Shown: one piece after another, positions 49,923 through 62,600 of the stretch
Numbering within the stretch: the first letter of the stretch is position 1
Layout: each line of letters opens with the position of its first letter
DNA from: Parapristionchus giblindavisi
Lineage: Eukaryota > Nematoda > Chromadorea > Rhabditida > Diplogasteridae
DNA: 64,000 nucleotides
Direction of reading: 5' to 3'
Assembly: GCA_943737045.1 (NCBI GenBank)
Contig: CALSFV010000047.1
Coordinates: 434,001-498,000 of the forward strand
Notes under the pieces: generated by a model
What the model was told of the DNA's origin: nothing
The model's database searches: none
The model's input: the letters and a program-made list of their open reading frames with translations, nothing else
Program-made: the position numbers and the translations under genes

Positions 49923-51206
49923 GTGTGTCTCATTCAGAATTTTTTCCTCTTTCACATAGTATATCACTCGCTGAGTATCATTGACAATTTGACTTGTAAC
50001 GAACTGTTTTGTACCAGAAACAGAGAGTACTGAAAGATAAATTTACATATTGGCCGTACTGACCACTTTGAAATAGTTTATCTTATTCAGAATTTTTCGC
50101 TCTTTCATTTGGTATATGACACGATAGGTTTCATTTTCATTTTCAAATTTCTCAAGTTATCTTGATCATATCAGAGTAAAAGCTACTTTTGTACTTCGAT
50201 CATTATAGCAGCAGTAAAATATTACAGAATGACATGACCTGAAGTGTGTCTCATTCAGAATTTTTTCCTCTTTCACATACTATATCACTTGCTGAGTGTC
50301 ATTGACAATTTGACTTGTAACGAACTGTTTTGTACCAAAAACAGAGAGTACTGAAAGATAAGTTTACATATTGGCCGTACTTACCACTTTGAAATAGTTC
50401 ATCTTATTCAGAATTTTTCGCTCTTTCATTTGGTATATGACACGATAGGTTTCAATTTCATTTTCACATTTCTCAAGTTATCTTGATCATATCAGAGTAA
50501 AAGCTACTTTTGTACTTCGATCATTATAGCAGCAGTAAAATATTACAGATTGACATGACCTGAAGTGTGTCTCATTCAGAATTTTTTCCTCTTTCACATA
50601 GTATATCACTCGCTGAGTATCATTGACAATTTGACTTGTAACGAACTGTTTTGTACCAGAAACAGAGAGTACTGAAAGATAAATTTACATATTGGCCGTA
50701 CTGACCACTTTGAAATAGTTTATCTTATTCAGAATTTTTCGCTCTTTCATTTGGTATATGACACGATAGGTTTCATTTTCATTTTCAAATTTCTCAAGTT
50801 ATCTTGATCATATCAGAGTAAAAGCTACTTTTGTACTTCGATCATTATAGCAGCAGTAAAATATTACAGAATGACATGACCTGAAGTGTGTCTCATTCAG
50901 AATTTTTTCCTCTTTCACATACTATATCACTTGCTGAGTGTCATTGACAATTTGACTTGTAACGAACTGTTTTGTACCAAAAACAGAGAGTACTGAAAGA
51001 TAAGTTTACATATTGGCCGTACTTACCACTTTGAAATAGTTCATCTTATTCAGAATTTTTCGCTCTTTCATTTGGTATATGACACGATAGGTTTCAATTT
51101 CATTTTCACATTTCTCAAGTTATCTTGATCATATCAGAGTAAAAGCTACTTTTGTACTTCGATCATTATAGCAGCAGTAAAATATTACAGATTGACATGA
51201 CCTGAA
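49923..51206 (+). repeat. Two consecutive 2-unit blocks, 642 bp each
   Basis: The pair 49923 and 50244 is repeated as 50565 and 50886. The second member of each pair carries the rare AAGATAAGTTTAC at about 50355 and 50997. The same marker returns at about 52924, where the pair forms part of the 6-unit repeat that follows. Confidence 0.78.
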
Positions 51207-54200
51207 GTGTGTCTCATTCAGAATTTTTTCCTCTTTCACATAGTATATCACTCGCTGAGTATCATTGCCAATTTGACTTGTAACGAACTGTTTTGTACCA
51301 AAAACAGAGAGTACTGAAAGATAAATTTACATATTGGCCGTACTTACCACTTTGAAATAGTTCATCTTATTCAGAATTTTTCGCTCTTTCATTTGGTATA
51401 TGACACGATAGGTTTCATTTTCATTTTCACATTTCTCAAGTTATCTTGATCATATCAGAGTAAAAGCTACTTTTTTTACTTCGATCATTATAGCAGCAGT
51501 AAAATATTACAGATTGACATGACCTGAAGTGTGACTCATTCAGAATTTTTTCCTCTTTCACATACTATATCACTTGCTGAGTGTCATTGACAATTTGACT
51601 TGTAACGAACTGTTTTGTACCAAAAACAGAGAGTACCGAAAGATAAATTTACATATTGGCCGTACTGACCACATTGAAATAGTTTATCTTATTCAGAATT
51701 TTTCGCTCTTTCATTTGGTATATGACACGATAGGTTTCATTTTCATTTTCAAATTTCTCAAGTTATCTTGATCATATCAGAGTAAAAGCTACTTTTGTAC
51801 TTCGATCATTATAGCAGCAGTAAAATATTACAGATTGACATGACCTGAAGTGTGTCTCATTCAGAATTTTTTCCTCTTTCACATAGTATATCACTCGCTG
51901 AGTATCATTGACAATTTGACTTGTAACGAACTGTTTTGTACCAGAAACAGAGAGTACTGAAAGATAAATTTACATATTGGCCGTACTGACCACATTGAAA
52001 TAGTTTATCTTATTCAGAATTTTTCGCTCTTTCATTTGGTATATAACACGATAGGTTTCATTTTCATTTTCAAATTTCTCAAGTTATCTTGATCATATCA
52101 GAGTAAAAGCTACTTTTGTACTTCGATCATTATAGCAGCAGTAAAATATTGCAGATCGACATGACCTGAAGTGTGTCTCATTCAGAATTTTTTCCTCTTT
52201 CACATACTGTATCACTTGCTGAGTGTCATTGACAATTTGACTTGTAACGAACTGTTTTGTACCAAAAACAGAGAGTACCGAAAGATAAATTTACATATTG
52301 GCCGTACTGACCACATTGAAATAGTTTATCTTATTCAGAATTTTTCGCTCTTTCATTTGGTATATGACACGATAGGTTTCATTTTCATTTTCAAATTTCT
52401 CAAGTTATATTGATCATATCAGAGTAAAAGCTACTTTTGTACTTCGATCATTATAGCAGCAGTAAAATATTACAGAATGACATGACCTGAAGTGTGTCTC
52501 ATTCAGAATTTTTTCCTCTTTCACATAGTATATCACTCGCTGAGTATCATTGACAATTTGACTTGTAACGAACTGTTTTGTACCAGAAACAGAGAGTACT
52601 GAAAGATAAATTTACATATTGGCCGTACTGACCACTTTGAAATAGTTTATCTTATTCAGAATTTTTCGCTCTTTCATTTGGTATATGACACGATAGGTTT
52701 CATTTTCATTTTCAAATTTCTCAAGTTATCTTGATCATATCAGAGTAAAAGCTACTTTTGTACTTCGATCATTATAGCAGCAGTAAAATATTACAGAATG
52801 ACATGACCTGAAGTGTGTCTCATTCAGAATTTTTTCCTCTTTCACATACTATATCACTTGCTGAGTGTCATTGACAATTTGACTTGTAACGAACTGTTTT
52901 GTACCAAAAACAGAGAGTACTGAAAGATAAGTTTACATATTGGCCGTACTTACCACTTTGAAATAGTTCATCTTATTCAGAATTTTTCGCTCTTTCATTT
53001 GGTATATGACACGATAGGTTTCAATTTCATTTTCACATTTCTCAAGTTATCTTGATCATATCAGAGTAAAAGCTACTTTTGTACTTCGATCATTATAGCA
53101 GCAGTAAAATATTACAGATTGACATGACCTGAAGTGTGTCTCATTCAGAATTTTTTCCTCTTTCACATAGTATATCACTCGCTGAGTACCATTGCCAATT
53201 TGACTTGTAACGAACTGTTTTGTACCAAAAACAGAGAGTACTGAAAGATAAATTTACATATTGGCCGTACTTACCACTTTGAAATAGTTCATCTTATTCA
53301 GAATTTTTCGCTCTTTCATTTGGTATATGACACGATAGGTTTCATTTTCATTTTCACATTTCTCAAGTTATCTTGATCATATCAGAGTAAAAGCTACTTT
53401 TTTTACTTCGATCATTATAGCAGCAGTAAAATATTACAGATTGACATGACCTGAAGTGTGACTCATTCAGAATTTTTTCCTCTTTCACATACTATATCAC
53501 TTGCTGAGTGTCATTGACAATTTGACTTGTAACGAACTGTTTTGTACCAAAAACAGAGAGTACCGAAAGATAAATTTACATATTGGCCGTACTGACCACA
53601 TTGAAATAGTTTATCTTATTCAGAATTTTTCGCTCTTTCATTTGGTATATGACACGATAGGTTTCATTTTCATTTTCAAATTTCTCAAGTTATCTTGATC
53701 ATATCAGAGTAAAAGCTACTTTTGTACTTCGATCATTATAGCAGCAGTAAAATATTACAGATTGACATGACCTGAAGTGTGTCTCATTCAGAATTTTTTC
53801 CTCTTTCACATAGTATATCACTCGCTGAGTATCATTGACAATTTGACTTGTAACGAACTGTTTTGTACCAGAAACAGAGAGTACTGAAAGATAAATTTAC
53901 ATATTGGCCGTACTGACCACATTGAAATAGTTTATCTTATTCAGAATTTTTCGCTCTTTCATTTGGTATATAACACGATAGGTTTCATTTTCATTTTCAA
54001 ATTTCTCAAGTTATCTTGATCATATCAGAGTAAAAGCTACTTTTGTACTTCGATCATTATAGCAGCAGTAAAATATTGCAGATCGACATGACCTGAAGTG
54101 TGTCTCATTCAGAATTTTTTCCTCTTTCACATACTGTATCACTTGCTGAGTGTCATTGACAATTTGACTTGTAACGAACTGTTTTGTACCAAAAACAGAG

Positions 54201-54418
54201 AGTACCGAAAGATAAATTTACATATTGGCCGTACTTACCACTTTGAAATAGTTCATCTTATTCAGAATTTTTCGCTCTTTCATTTGGTATATGACACGAT
54301 AGGTTTCATTTTCATTTTCAAATTTCTCAAGTTATCTTGATCATATCAGAGTAAAAGCTACTTTTGTACTTCGATCATTATAGCAGCAGTAAAATATTAC
54401 AGATCGACATGACCTGAA
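51207..54418 (+). repeat. 6-unit higher-order repeat, 1927 bp, one full and one partial copy
   Basis: The units at 51207 to 52813 recur from 53134. Landmarks at the 1927-bp offset are a seven-T run in CTACTTTTTTTACTTCG (which makes those units 322 bp), the rare GTGTGACTC starts at 51529 and 53456, TATATAACACG at about 52041 and 53968, and ATATTGCAG at 52147 and 54074. The second copy diverges inside the unit at 54098, which switches to CTTACC and GTTCATC. Confidence 0.8.
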
Positions 54419-55703
54419 GTGTGTCTCATTCAGAATTTTTTCCTCTTTCACATAGTATATCACTCGCTGAGTATCATTGACAATTTGACTTGTAACGAAC
54501 TGTATTGTACCAAAAACAGAGAGTACCGAAAGATAAATTTACATATTGGCCGTACTGACCACATTGAAATAGTTTATCTTATTCAGAATTTTTCGCTCTT
54601 CCATTTGGTATATGACACGATAGGTTTCATTTTCATTTTCAAATTTCTCAAGTTATCTTGATCATATCAGAGTAAAAGCTACTTTTGTACTTCGATCATT
54701 ATAGCAGCAGTAAAATATTACAGATTGACATGACCTGAAGTGTGTCTCATTCAGAATTTTTTCCTCTTTCACATAGTATATCACTCGCTGAGTATCATTG
54801 ACAATTTGACTTGTACCGAACTGTATTGTACCAAAAACAGAGAGTACCGAAAGATAAATTTACATATTGGCCGTACTGACCACATTGAAATAGTTTATCT
54901 TATTCAGAATTTTTCGCTCTTTCATTTGGTATATGACACGATAGGTTTCATTTTCATTTTCAAATTTCTCAAGTTATCTTGATCATATCAGAGTAAAAGC
55001 TACTTTTGTACTTCGATCATTATAGCAGCAGTAAAATATTACAGATTGACATGACCTGAAGTGTGTCTCATTCAGAATTTTTTCCTCTTTCACATAGTAT
55101 ATCACTCGCTGAATATCATTGACAATTTGACTTGTAACGAACTGTATTGTACCAAAAACAGAGAGTACCGAAAGATAAATTTACATATTGGCCGTACTGA
55201 CCACATTGAAATAGTTTATCTTATTCAGAATTTTTCGCTCTTTCATTTGGTATATGACACGATAGGTTTCATTTTCATTTTCAAATTTCTCAAGTTATCT
55301 TGATCATATCAGAGTAAAAGCTACTTTTGTACTTCGATCATTATAGCAGCAGTAAAATATTACAGATTGACATGACCTGAAGTGTGTCTCATTCAGAATT
55401 TTTTCCTCTTTCACATAGTAAATCACTCGCTGAGTATCATTGACAATTTGACTTGTAACGAACTGTATTGTACCAAAAACAGAGAGTACCGAAAGATAAA
55501 TTTACATATTGGCCGTACTTACCACTTTGAAATAGTTCATCTTATTCAGAATTTTTCGCTCTTTCATTTGGTATATGACACGATAGGTTTCATTTTCATT
55601 TTCACATTTCTCAAGTTATCTTGATCATATCAGAGTAAAAGCTACTTTTTTTACTTCGATCATTATAGCAGCAGTAAAATATTACAGATTGACATGACCT
55701 GAA
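54419..55703 (+). repeat. Run of four alike units with TGTATTGTACC
   Basis: The units at 54419, 54740, 55061 and 55382 all carry CATAG, GTATC, AACTGTATTGTACC and ACCGAA. Each has private changes (CTCTTCCATTTG, TTGTACCGAAC, GCTGAATATC, AGTAAATCAC). The last switches in its second half to CTTACC, TCACATTT and the seven-T run. This is one-unit amplification followed by independent mutation. Confidence 0.75.
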
Positions 55704-56666
55704 GTGTGTCTCATTCAGAATTTTTTCCTCTTTCACATACTATATCACTTGCTGAGTGTCATTGACAATTTGACTTGTAACGAACTGTTTTGTACCAAAA
55801 ACAGAGAGTACCGAAAGATAAATTTACATATTGGCCGTACTGACCACATTGAAATAGTTTATCTTATTCAGAATTTTTCGCTCTTTCATTTGGTATATGA
55901 CACGATAGGTTTCATTTTCATTTTCAAATTTCTCAAGTTATCTTGATCATATCAGAGTAAAAGCTACTTTTGTACTTCGATCATTATAGCAGCAGTAAAA
56001 TATTACAGATTGACATGACCTGAAGTGTGTCTCATTCAGAATTTTTTCCTCTTTCACATACTGTATCACTTGCTGAGTGTCATTGACAATTTGACTTGTA
56101 ACGAACTGTTTTGTACCAAAAACAGAGAGTACCGAAAGATAAATTTACATATTGGCCGTACTGACCACATTGAAATAGTTTATCTTATTCAGAATTTTTC
56201 GCTCTTTCATTTGGTATATGACACGATAGGTTTCATTTTCATTTTCAAATTTCTCAAGTTATCTTGATCATATCAGAGTAAAAGCTACTTTTGTACTTCG
56301 ATCATTATAGCAGCAGTAAAATATTACAGAATGACATGACCTGAAGTGTGTCTCATTCAGAATTTTTTCCTCTTTCACATAGTATATCACTCGCTGAGTA
56401 TCATTGACAATTTGACTTGTAACGAACTGTTTTGTACCAGAAACAGAGAGTACTGAAAGATAAATTTACATATTGGCCGTACTGACCACATTGAAATAGT
56501 TTATCTTATTCAGAATTTTTCGCTCTTTCATTTGGTATATAACACGATAGGTTTCATTTTCATTTTCAAATTTCTCAAGTTATCTTGATCATATCAGAGT
56601 AAAAGCTACTTTTGTACTTCGATCATTATAGCAGCAGTAAAATATTGCAGATCGACATGACCTGAA
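55704..56666 (+). repeat. Three units leading into the 10/9-unit domain
   Basis: The units at 55704, 56025 and 56346 carry ACCGAA, ACCGAA with CATACTGTATC, and ACCAGAAAC with TATATAACACG, in that order. The third resembles the fourth unit from the left in the 6-unit repeat (51850, 53777), so this stretch may be a rearranged fragment of that repeat. Confidence 0.6.
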
Positions 56667-59600
56667 GTGTGTCTCATTCAGAATTTTTTCCTCTTTCACA
56701 TACTGTATCACTTGCTGAGTGTCATTGACAATTTGACTTGTAACGAACTGTTTTGTACCAAAAACAGAGAGTACCGAAAGATAAATTTACATATTGGCCG
56801 TACTGACCACATTGAAATAGTTTATCTTATTCAGAATTTTTCGCTCTTTCATTTGGTATATGACACGATAGGTTTCATTTTCATTTTCAAATTTCTCAAG
56901 TTATCTTGATCATATCAGAGTAAAAGCTACTTTTGTACTTCGATCATTATAGCAGCAGTAAAATATTACAGAATGACATGACCTGAAGTGTGTCTCATTC
57001 AGAATTTTTTCCTCTTTCACATACTATATCACTTGCTGAGTGTCATTGACAATTTGACTTGTAACGAACTGTTTTGTACCAAAAACAGAGAGTACTGAAA
57101 GATAAATTTACATATTGGCCGTACTTACCACTTTGAAATAGTTCATCTTATTCAGAATTTTTCGCTCTTTCATTTGGTATATGACACGATAGGTTTCAAT
57201 TTCATTTTCACATTTCTCAAGTTATCTTGATCATATCAGAGTAAAAGCTACTTTTGTACTTCGATCATTATAGCAGCAGTAAAATATTACAGATTGACAT
57301 GACCGGAAGTGTGTCTCATTCAGAATTTTTTCCTCTTTCACATAGTATATCACTCGCTGAGTATCATTGCCAATTTGACTTGTAACGAACTGTTTTGTAC
57401 CAAAAACAGAGAGTACTGAAAGATAAATTTACATATTGGCCGTACTTACCACTTTGAAATAGTTCATCTTATTCAGAATTTTTCGCTCTTTCATTTGGTA
57501 TATGACACGATAGGTTTCATTTTCATTTTCACATTTCTCAAGTTATCTTGATCATATCAGAGTAAAAGCTACTTTTTTTACTTCGATCATTATAGCAGCA
57601 GTAAAATATTACAGATTGACATGACCTGAAGTGTGTCTCATTCAGAATTTTTTCCTCTTTCACATACTATATCACTTGCTGAGTGTCATTGACAATTTGA
57701 CTTGTAACGAACTGTTTTGTACCAAAAACAGAGAGTACCGAAAGATAAATTTACATATTGGCCGTACTGACCACATTGAAATAGTTTATCTTATTCAGAA
57801 TTTTTCGCTCTTTCATTTGGTATATGACACGATAGGTTTCATTTTCATTTTCAAATTTCTCAAGTTATCTTGATCATATCACAGTAAAAGCTACTTTTGT
57901 ACTTCGATCATTATAGCAGCAGTAAAATATTACAGATTGACATGACCTGAAGTGTGTCTCATTCAGAATTTTTTCCTCTTTCACATAGTATATCACTCGC
58001 TGAGTATCATTGCCAATTTGACTTGTAACGAACTGTTTTGTACCAAAAACAGAGAGTACTGAAAGATAAATTTACATATTGGCCGTACTTACCACTTTGA
58101 AATAGTTCATCTTATTCAGAATTTTTCGCTCTTTCATTTGGTATATGACACGATAGGTTTCATTTTCATTTTCACATTTCTCAAGTTATCTTGATCATAT
58201 CAGAGTAAAAGCTACTTTTTTTACTTCGATCATTATAGCAGCAGTAAAATATTACAGATTGACATGACCTGAAGTGTGTCTCATTCAGAATTTTTTCCTC
58301 TTTCACATACTATATCACTTGCTGAGTGTCATTGACAATTTGACTTGTAACGAACTGTTTTGTACCAAAAACAGAGAGTACCGAAAGATAAATTTACATA
58401 TTGGCCGTACTGACCACATTGAAATAGTTTATCTTATTCAGAATTTTTCGCTCTTTCATTTGGTATATGACACGATAGGTTTCATTTTCATTTTCAAATT
58501 TCTCAAGTTATCTTGATCATATCAGAGTAAAAGCTACTTTTGTACTTCGATCATTATAGCAGCAGTAAAATATTACAGATTGACATGACCTGAAGTGTGT
58601 CTCATTCAGAATTTTTTCCTCTTTCACATAGTATATCACTCGCTGAGTATCATTGACAATTTGACTTGTAACGAACTGTATTGTACCAAAAACAGAGAGT
58701 ACCGAAAGATAAATTTACATATTGGCCGTACTGACCACATTGAAATAGTTTATCTTATTCAGAATTTTTCGCTCTTTCATTTGGTATATGACACGATAGG
58801 TTTCATTTTCATTTTCAAATTTCTCAAGTTATCTTGATCATATCAGAGTAAAAGCTACTTTTGTACTTCGATCATTATAGCAGCAGTAAAATATTGCAGA
58901 TCGACATGACCTGAAGTGTGTCTCATTCAGAATTTTTTCCTCTTTCACATACTGTATCACTTGCTGAGTGTCATTGACAATTTGACTTGTAACGAACTGT
59001 TTTGTACCAAAAACAGAGAGTACTGAAAGATAAATTTACATATTGGCCGTACTTACCACTTTGAAATAGTTCATCTTATTCAGAATTTTTCGCTCTTTCA
59101 TTTGGTATATGACACGATAGGTTTCATTTTCATTTTCACATTTCTCAAGTTATCTTGATCATATCAGAGTAAAAGCTACTTTTTTTACTTCGATCATTAT
59201 AGCAGCAGTAAAATATTACAGATTGACATGACCTGAAGTGTGTCTCATTCAGAATTTTTTCCTCTTTCACATACTATATCACTTGCTGAGTGTCATTGAC
59301 AATTTGACTTGTAACGAACTGTTTTGTACCAAAAACAGAGAGTACCGAAAGATAAATTTACATATTGGCCGTACTGACCACATTGAAATAGTTTATCTTA
59401 TTCAGAATTTTTCGCTCTTTCATTTGGTATATGACACGATAGGTTTCATTTTCATTTTCAAATTTCTCAAGTTATCTTGATCATATCAGAGTAAAAGCTA
59501 CTTTTGTACTTCGATCATTATAGCAGCAGTAAAATATTACAGATTGACATGACCTGAAGTGTGTCTCATTCAGAATTTTTTCCTCTTTCACATAGTATAT

Positions 59601-62600
59601 CACTCGCTGAGTATCATTGACAATTTGACTTGTAACGAACTGTATTGTACCAAAAACAGAGAGTACCGAAAGATAAATTTACATATTGGCCGTACTGACC
59701 ACATTGAAATAGTTTATCTTATTCAGAATTTTTCGCTCTTTCATTTGGTATATGACACGATAGGTTTCATTTTCATTTTCAAATTTCTCAAGTTATCTTG
59801 ATCATATCAGAGTAAAAGCTACTTTTGTACTTCGATCATTATAGCAGCAGTAAAATATTGCAGATCGACATGACCTGAAGTGTGTCTCATTCAGAATTTT
59901 TTCCTCTTTCACATACTGTATCACTTGCTGAGTGTCATTGACAATTTGACTTGTAACGAACTGTTTTGTACCAAAAACAGAGAGTACCGAAAGATAAATT
60001 TACATATTGGCCGTACTGACCACATTGAAATAGTTTATCTTATTCAGAATTTTTCGCTCTTTCATTTGGTATATGACACGATAGGTTTCATTTTCATTTT
60101 CAAATTTCTCAAGTTATCTTGATCATATCAGAGTAAAAGCTACTTTTGTACTTCGATCATTATAGCAGCAGTAAAATATTACAGAATGACATGACCTGAA
60201 GTGTGTCTCATTCAGAATTTTTTCCTCTTTCACATACTATATCACTTGCTGAGTGTCATTGACAATTTGACTTGTAACGAACTGTTTTGTACCAAAAACA
60301 GAGAGTACTGAAAGATAAATTTACATATTGGCCGTACTTACCACTTTGAAATAGTTCATCTTATTCAGAATTTTTCGCTCTTTCATTTGGTATATGACAC
60401 GATAGGTTTCAATTTCATTTTCACATTTCTCAAGTTATCTTGATCATATCAGAGTAAAAGCTACTTTTGTACTTCGATCATTATAGCAGCAGTAAAATAT
60501 TACAGATTGACATGACCTGAAGTGTGTCTCATTCAGAATTTTTTCCTCTTTCACATAGTATATCACTCGCTGAGTATCATTGCCAATTTGACTTGTAACG
60601 AACTGTTTTGTACCAAAAACAGAGAGTACTGAAAGATAAATTTACATATTGGCCGTACTTACCACTTTGAAATAGTTCATCTTATTCAGAATTTTTCGCT
60701 CTTTCATTTGGTATATGACACGATAGGTTTCATTTTCATTTTCACATTTCTCAAGTTATCTTGATCATATCAGAGTAAAAGCTACTTTTTTTACTTCGAT
60801 CATTATAGCAGCAGTAAAATATTACAGATTGACATGACCTGAAGTGTGTCTCATTCAGAATTTTTTCCTCTTTCACATACTATATCACTTGCTGAGTGTC
60901 ATTGACAATTTGACTTGTAACGAACTGTTTTGTACCAAAAACAGAGAGTACCGAAAGATAAATTTACATATTGGCCGTACTGACCACATTGAAATAGTTT
61001 ATCTTATTCAGAATTTTTCGCTCTTTCATTTGGTATATGACACGATAGGTTTCATTTTCATTTTCAAATTTCTCAAGTTATCTTGATCATATCACAGTAA
61101 AAGCTACTTTTGTACTTCGATCATTATAGCAGCAGTAAAATATTACAGATTGACATGACCTGAAGTGTGTCTCATTCAGAATTTTTTCCTCTTTCACATA
61201 GTATATCACTCGCTGAGTATCATTGCCAATTTGACTTGTAACGAACTGTTTTGTACCAAAAACAGAGAGTACTGAAAGATAAATTTACATATTGGCCGTA
61301 CTTACCACTTTGAAATAGTTCATCTTATTCAGAATTTTTCGCTCTTTCATTTGGTATATGACACGATAGGTTTCATTTTCATTTTCACATTTCTCAAGTT
61401 ATCTTGATCATATCAGAGTAAAAGCTACTTTTTTTACTTCGATCATTATAGCAGCAGTAAAATATTACAGATTGACATGACCTGAAGTGTGTCTCATTCA
61501 GAATTTTTTCCTCTTTCACATACTATATCACTTGCTGAGTGTCATTGACAATTTGACTTGTAACGAACTGTTTTGTACCAAAAACAGAGAGTACCGAAAG
61601 ATAAATTTACATATTGGCCGTACTGACCACATTGAAATAGTTTATCTTATTCAGAATTTTTCGCTCTTTCATTTGGTATATGACACGATAGGTTTCATTT
61701 TCATTTTCAAATTTCTCAAGTTATCTTGATCATATCAGAGTAAAAGCTACTTTTGTACTTCGATCATTATAGCAGCAGTAAAATATTACAGATTGACATG
61801 ACCTGAAGTGTGTCTCATTCAGATTTTTTTCCTCTTTCACATAGTATATCACTCGCTGAGTATCATTGACAATTTGACTTGTAACGAACTGTTTTGTACC
61901 AAAAACAGAGAGTACCGAAAGATAAATTTACATATTGGCCGTACTGACCACATTGAAATAGTTTATCTTATTCAGAATTTTTCGCTCTTTCATTTGGTAT
62001 ATGACACGATAGGTTTCATTTTCATTTTCAAATTTCTCAAGTTATCTTGATCATATCAGAGTAAAAGCTACTTTTGTACTTCGATCATTATAGCAGCAGT
62101 AAAATATTACAGAATGACATGACCTGAAGTGTGTCTCATTCAGAATTTTTTCCTCTTTCACATAGTATATCACTCGCTGAGTATCATTGCCAATTTGACT
62201 TGTAACGAACTGTTTTGTACCAAAAACAGAGAGTACTGAAAGATAAATTTACATATTGGCCGTACTTACCACTTTGAAATAGTTCATCTTATTCAGAATT
62301 TTTCGCTCTTTCATTTGGTATATGACACGATAGGTTTCATTTTCATTTTCAAATTTCTCATGTTATCTTGATCATATCAGAGTAAAAGCTACTTTTGTAC
62401 TTCGATCATTATAGCAGCAGTAAAATATTACAGATCGTCATGACCTGAAGTGTGTCTCATTCAGAATTTTTTCCACTTTCACATACTATATCACTTGCTG
62501 AGTGTCATTGACAATTTGACTTGTAACGAACTGTTTTGTACCAAAAACAGAGAGTACCGAAAGATAAATTTACATATTGGCCGTACTGACCACATTGAAA

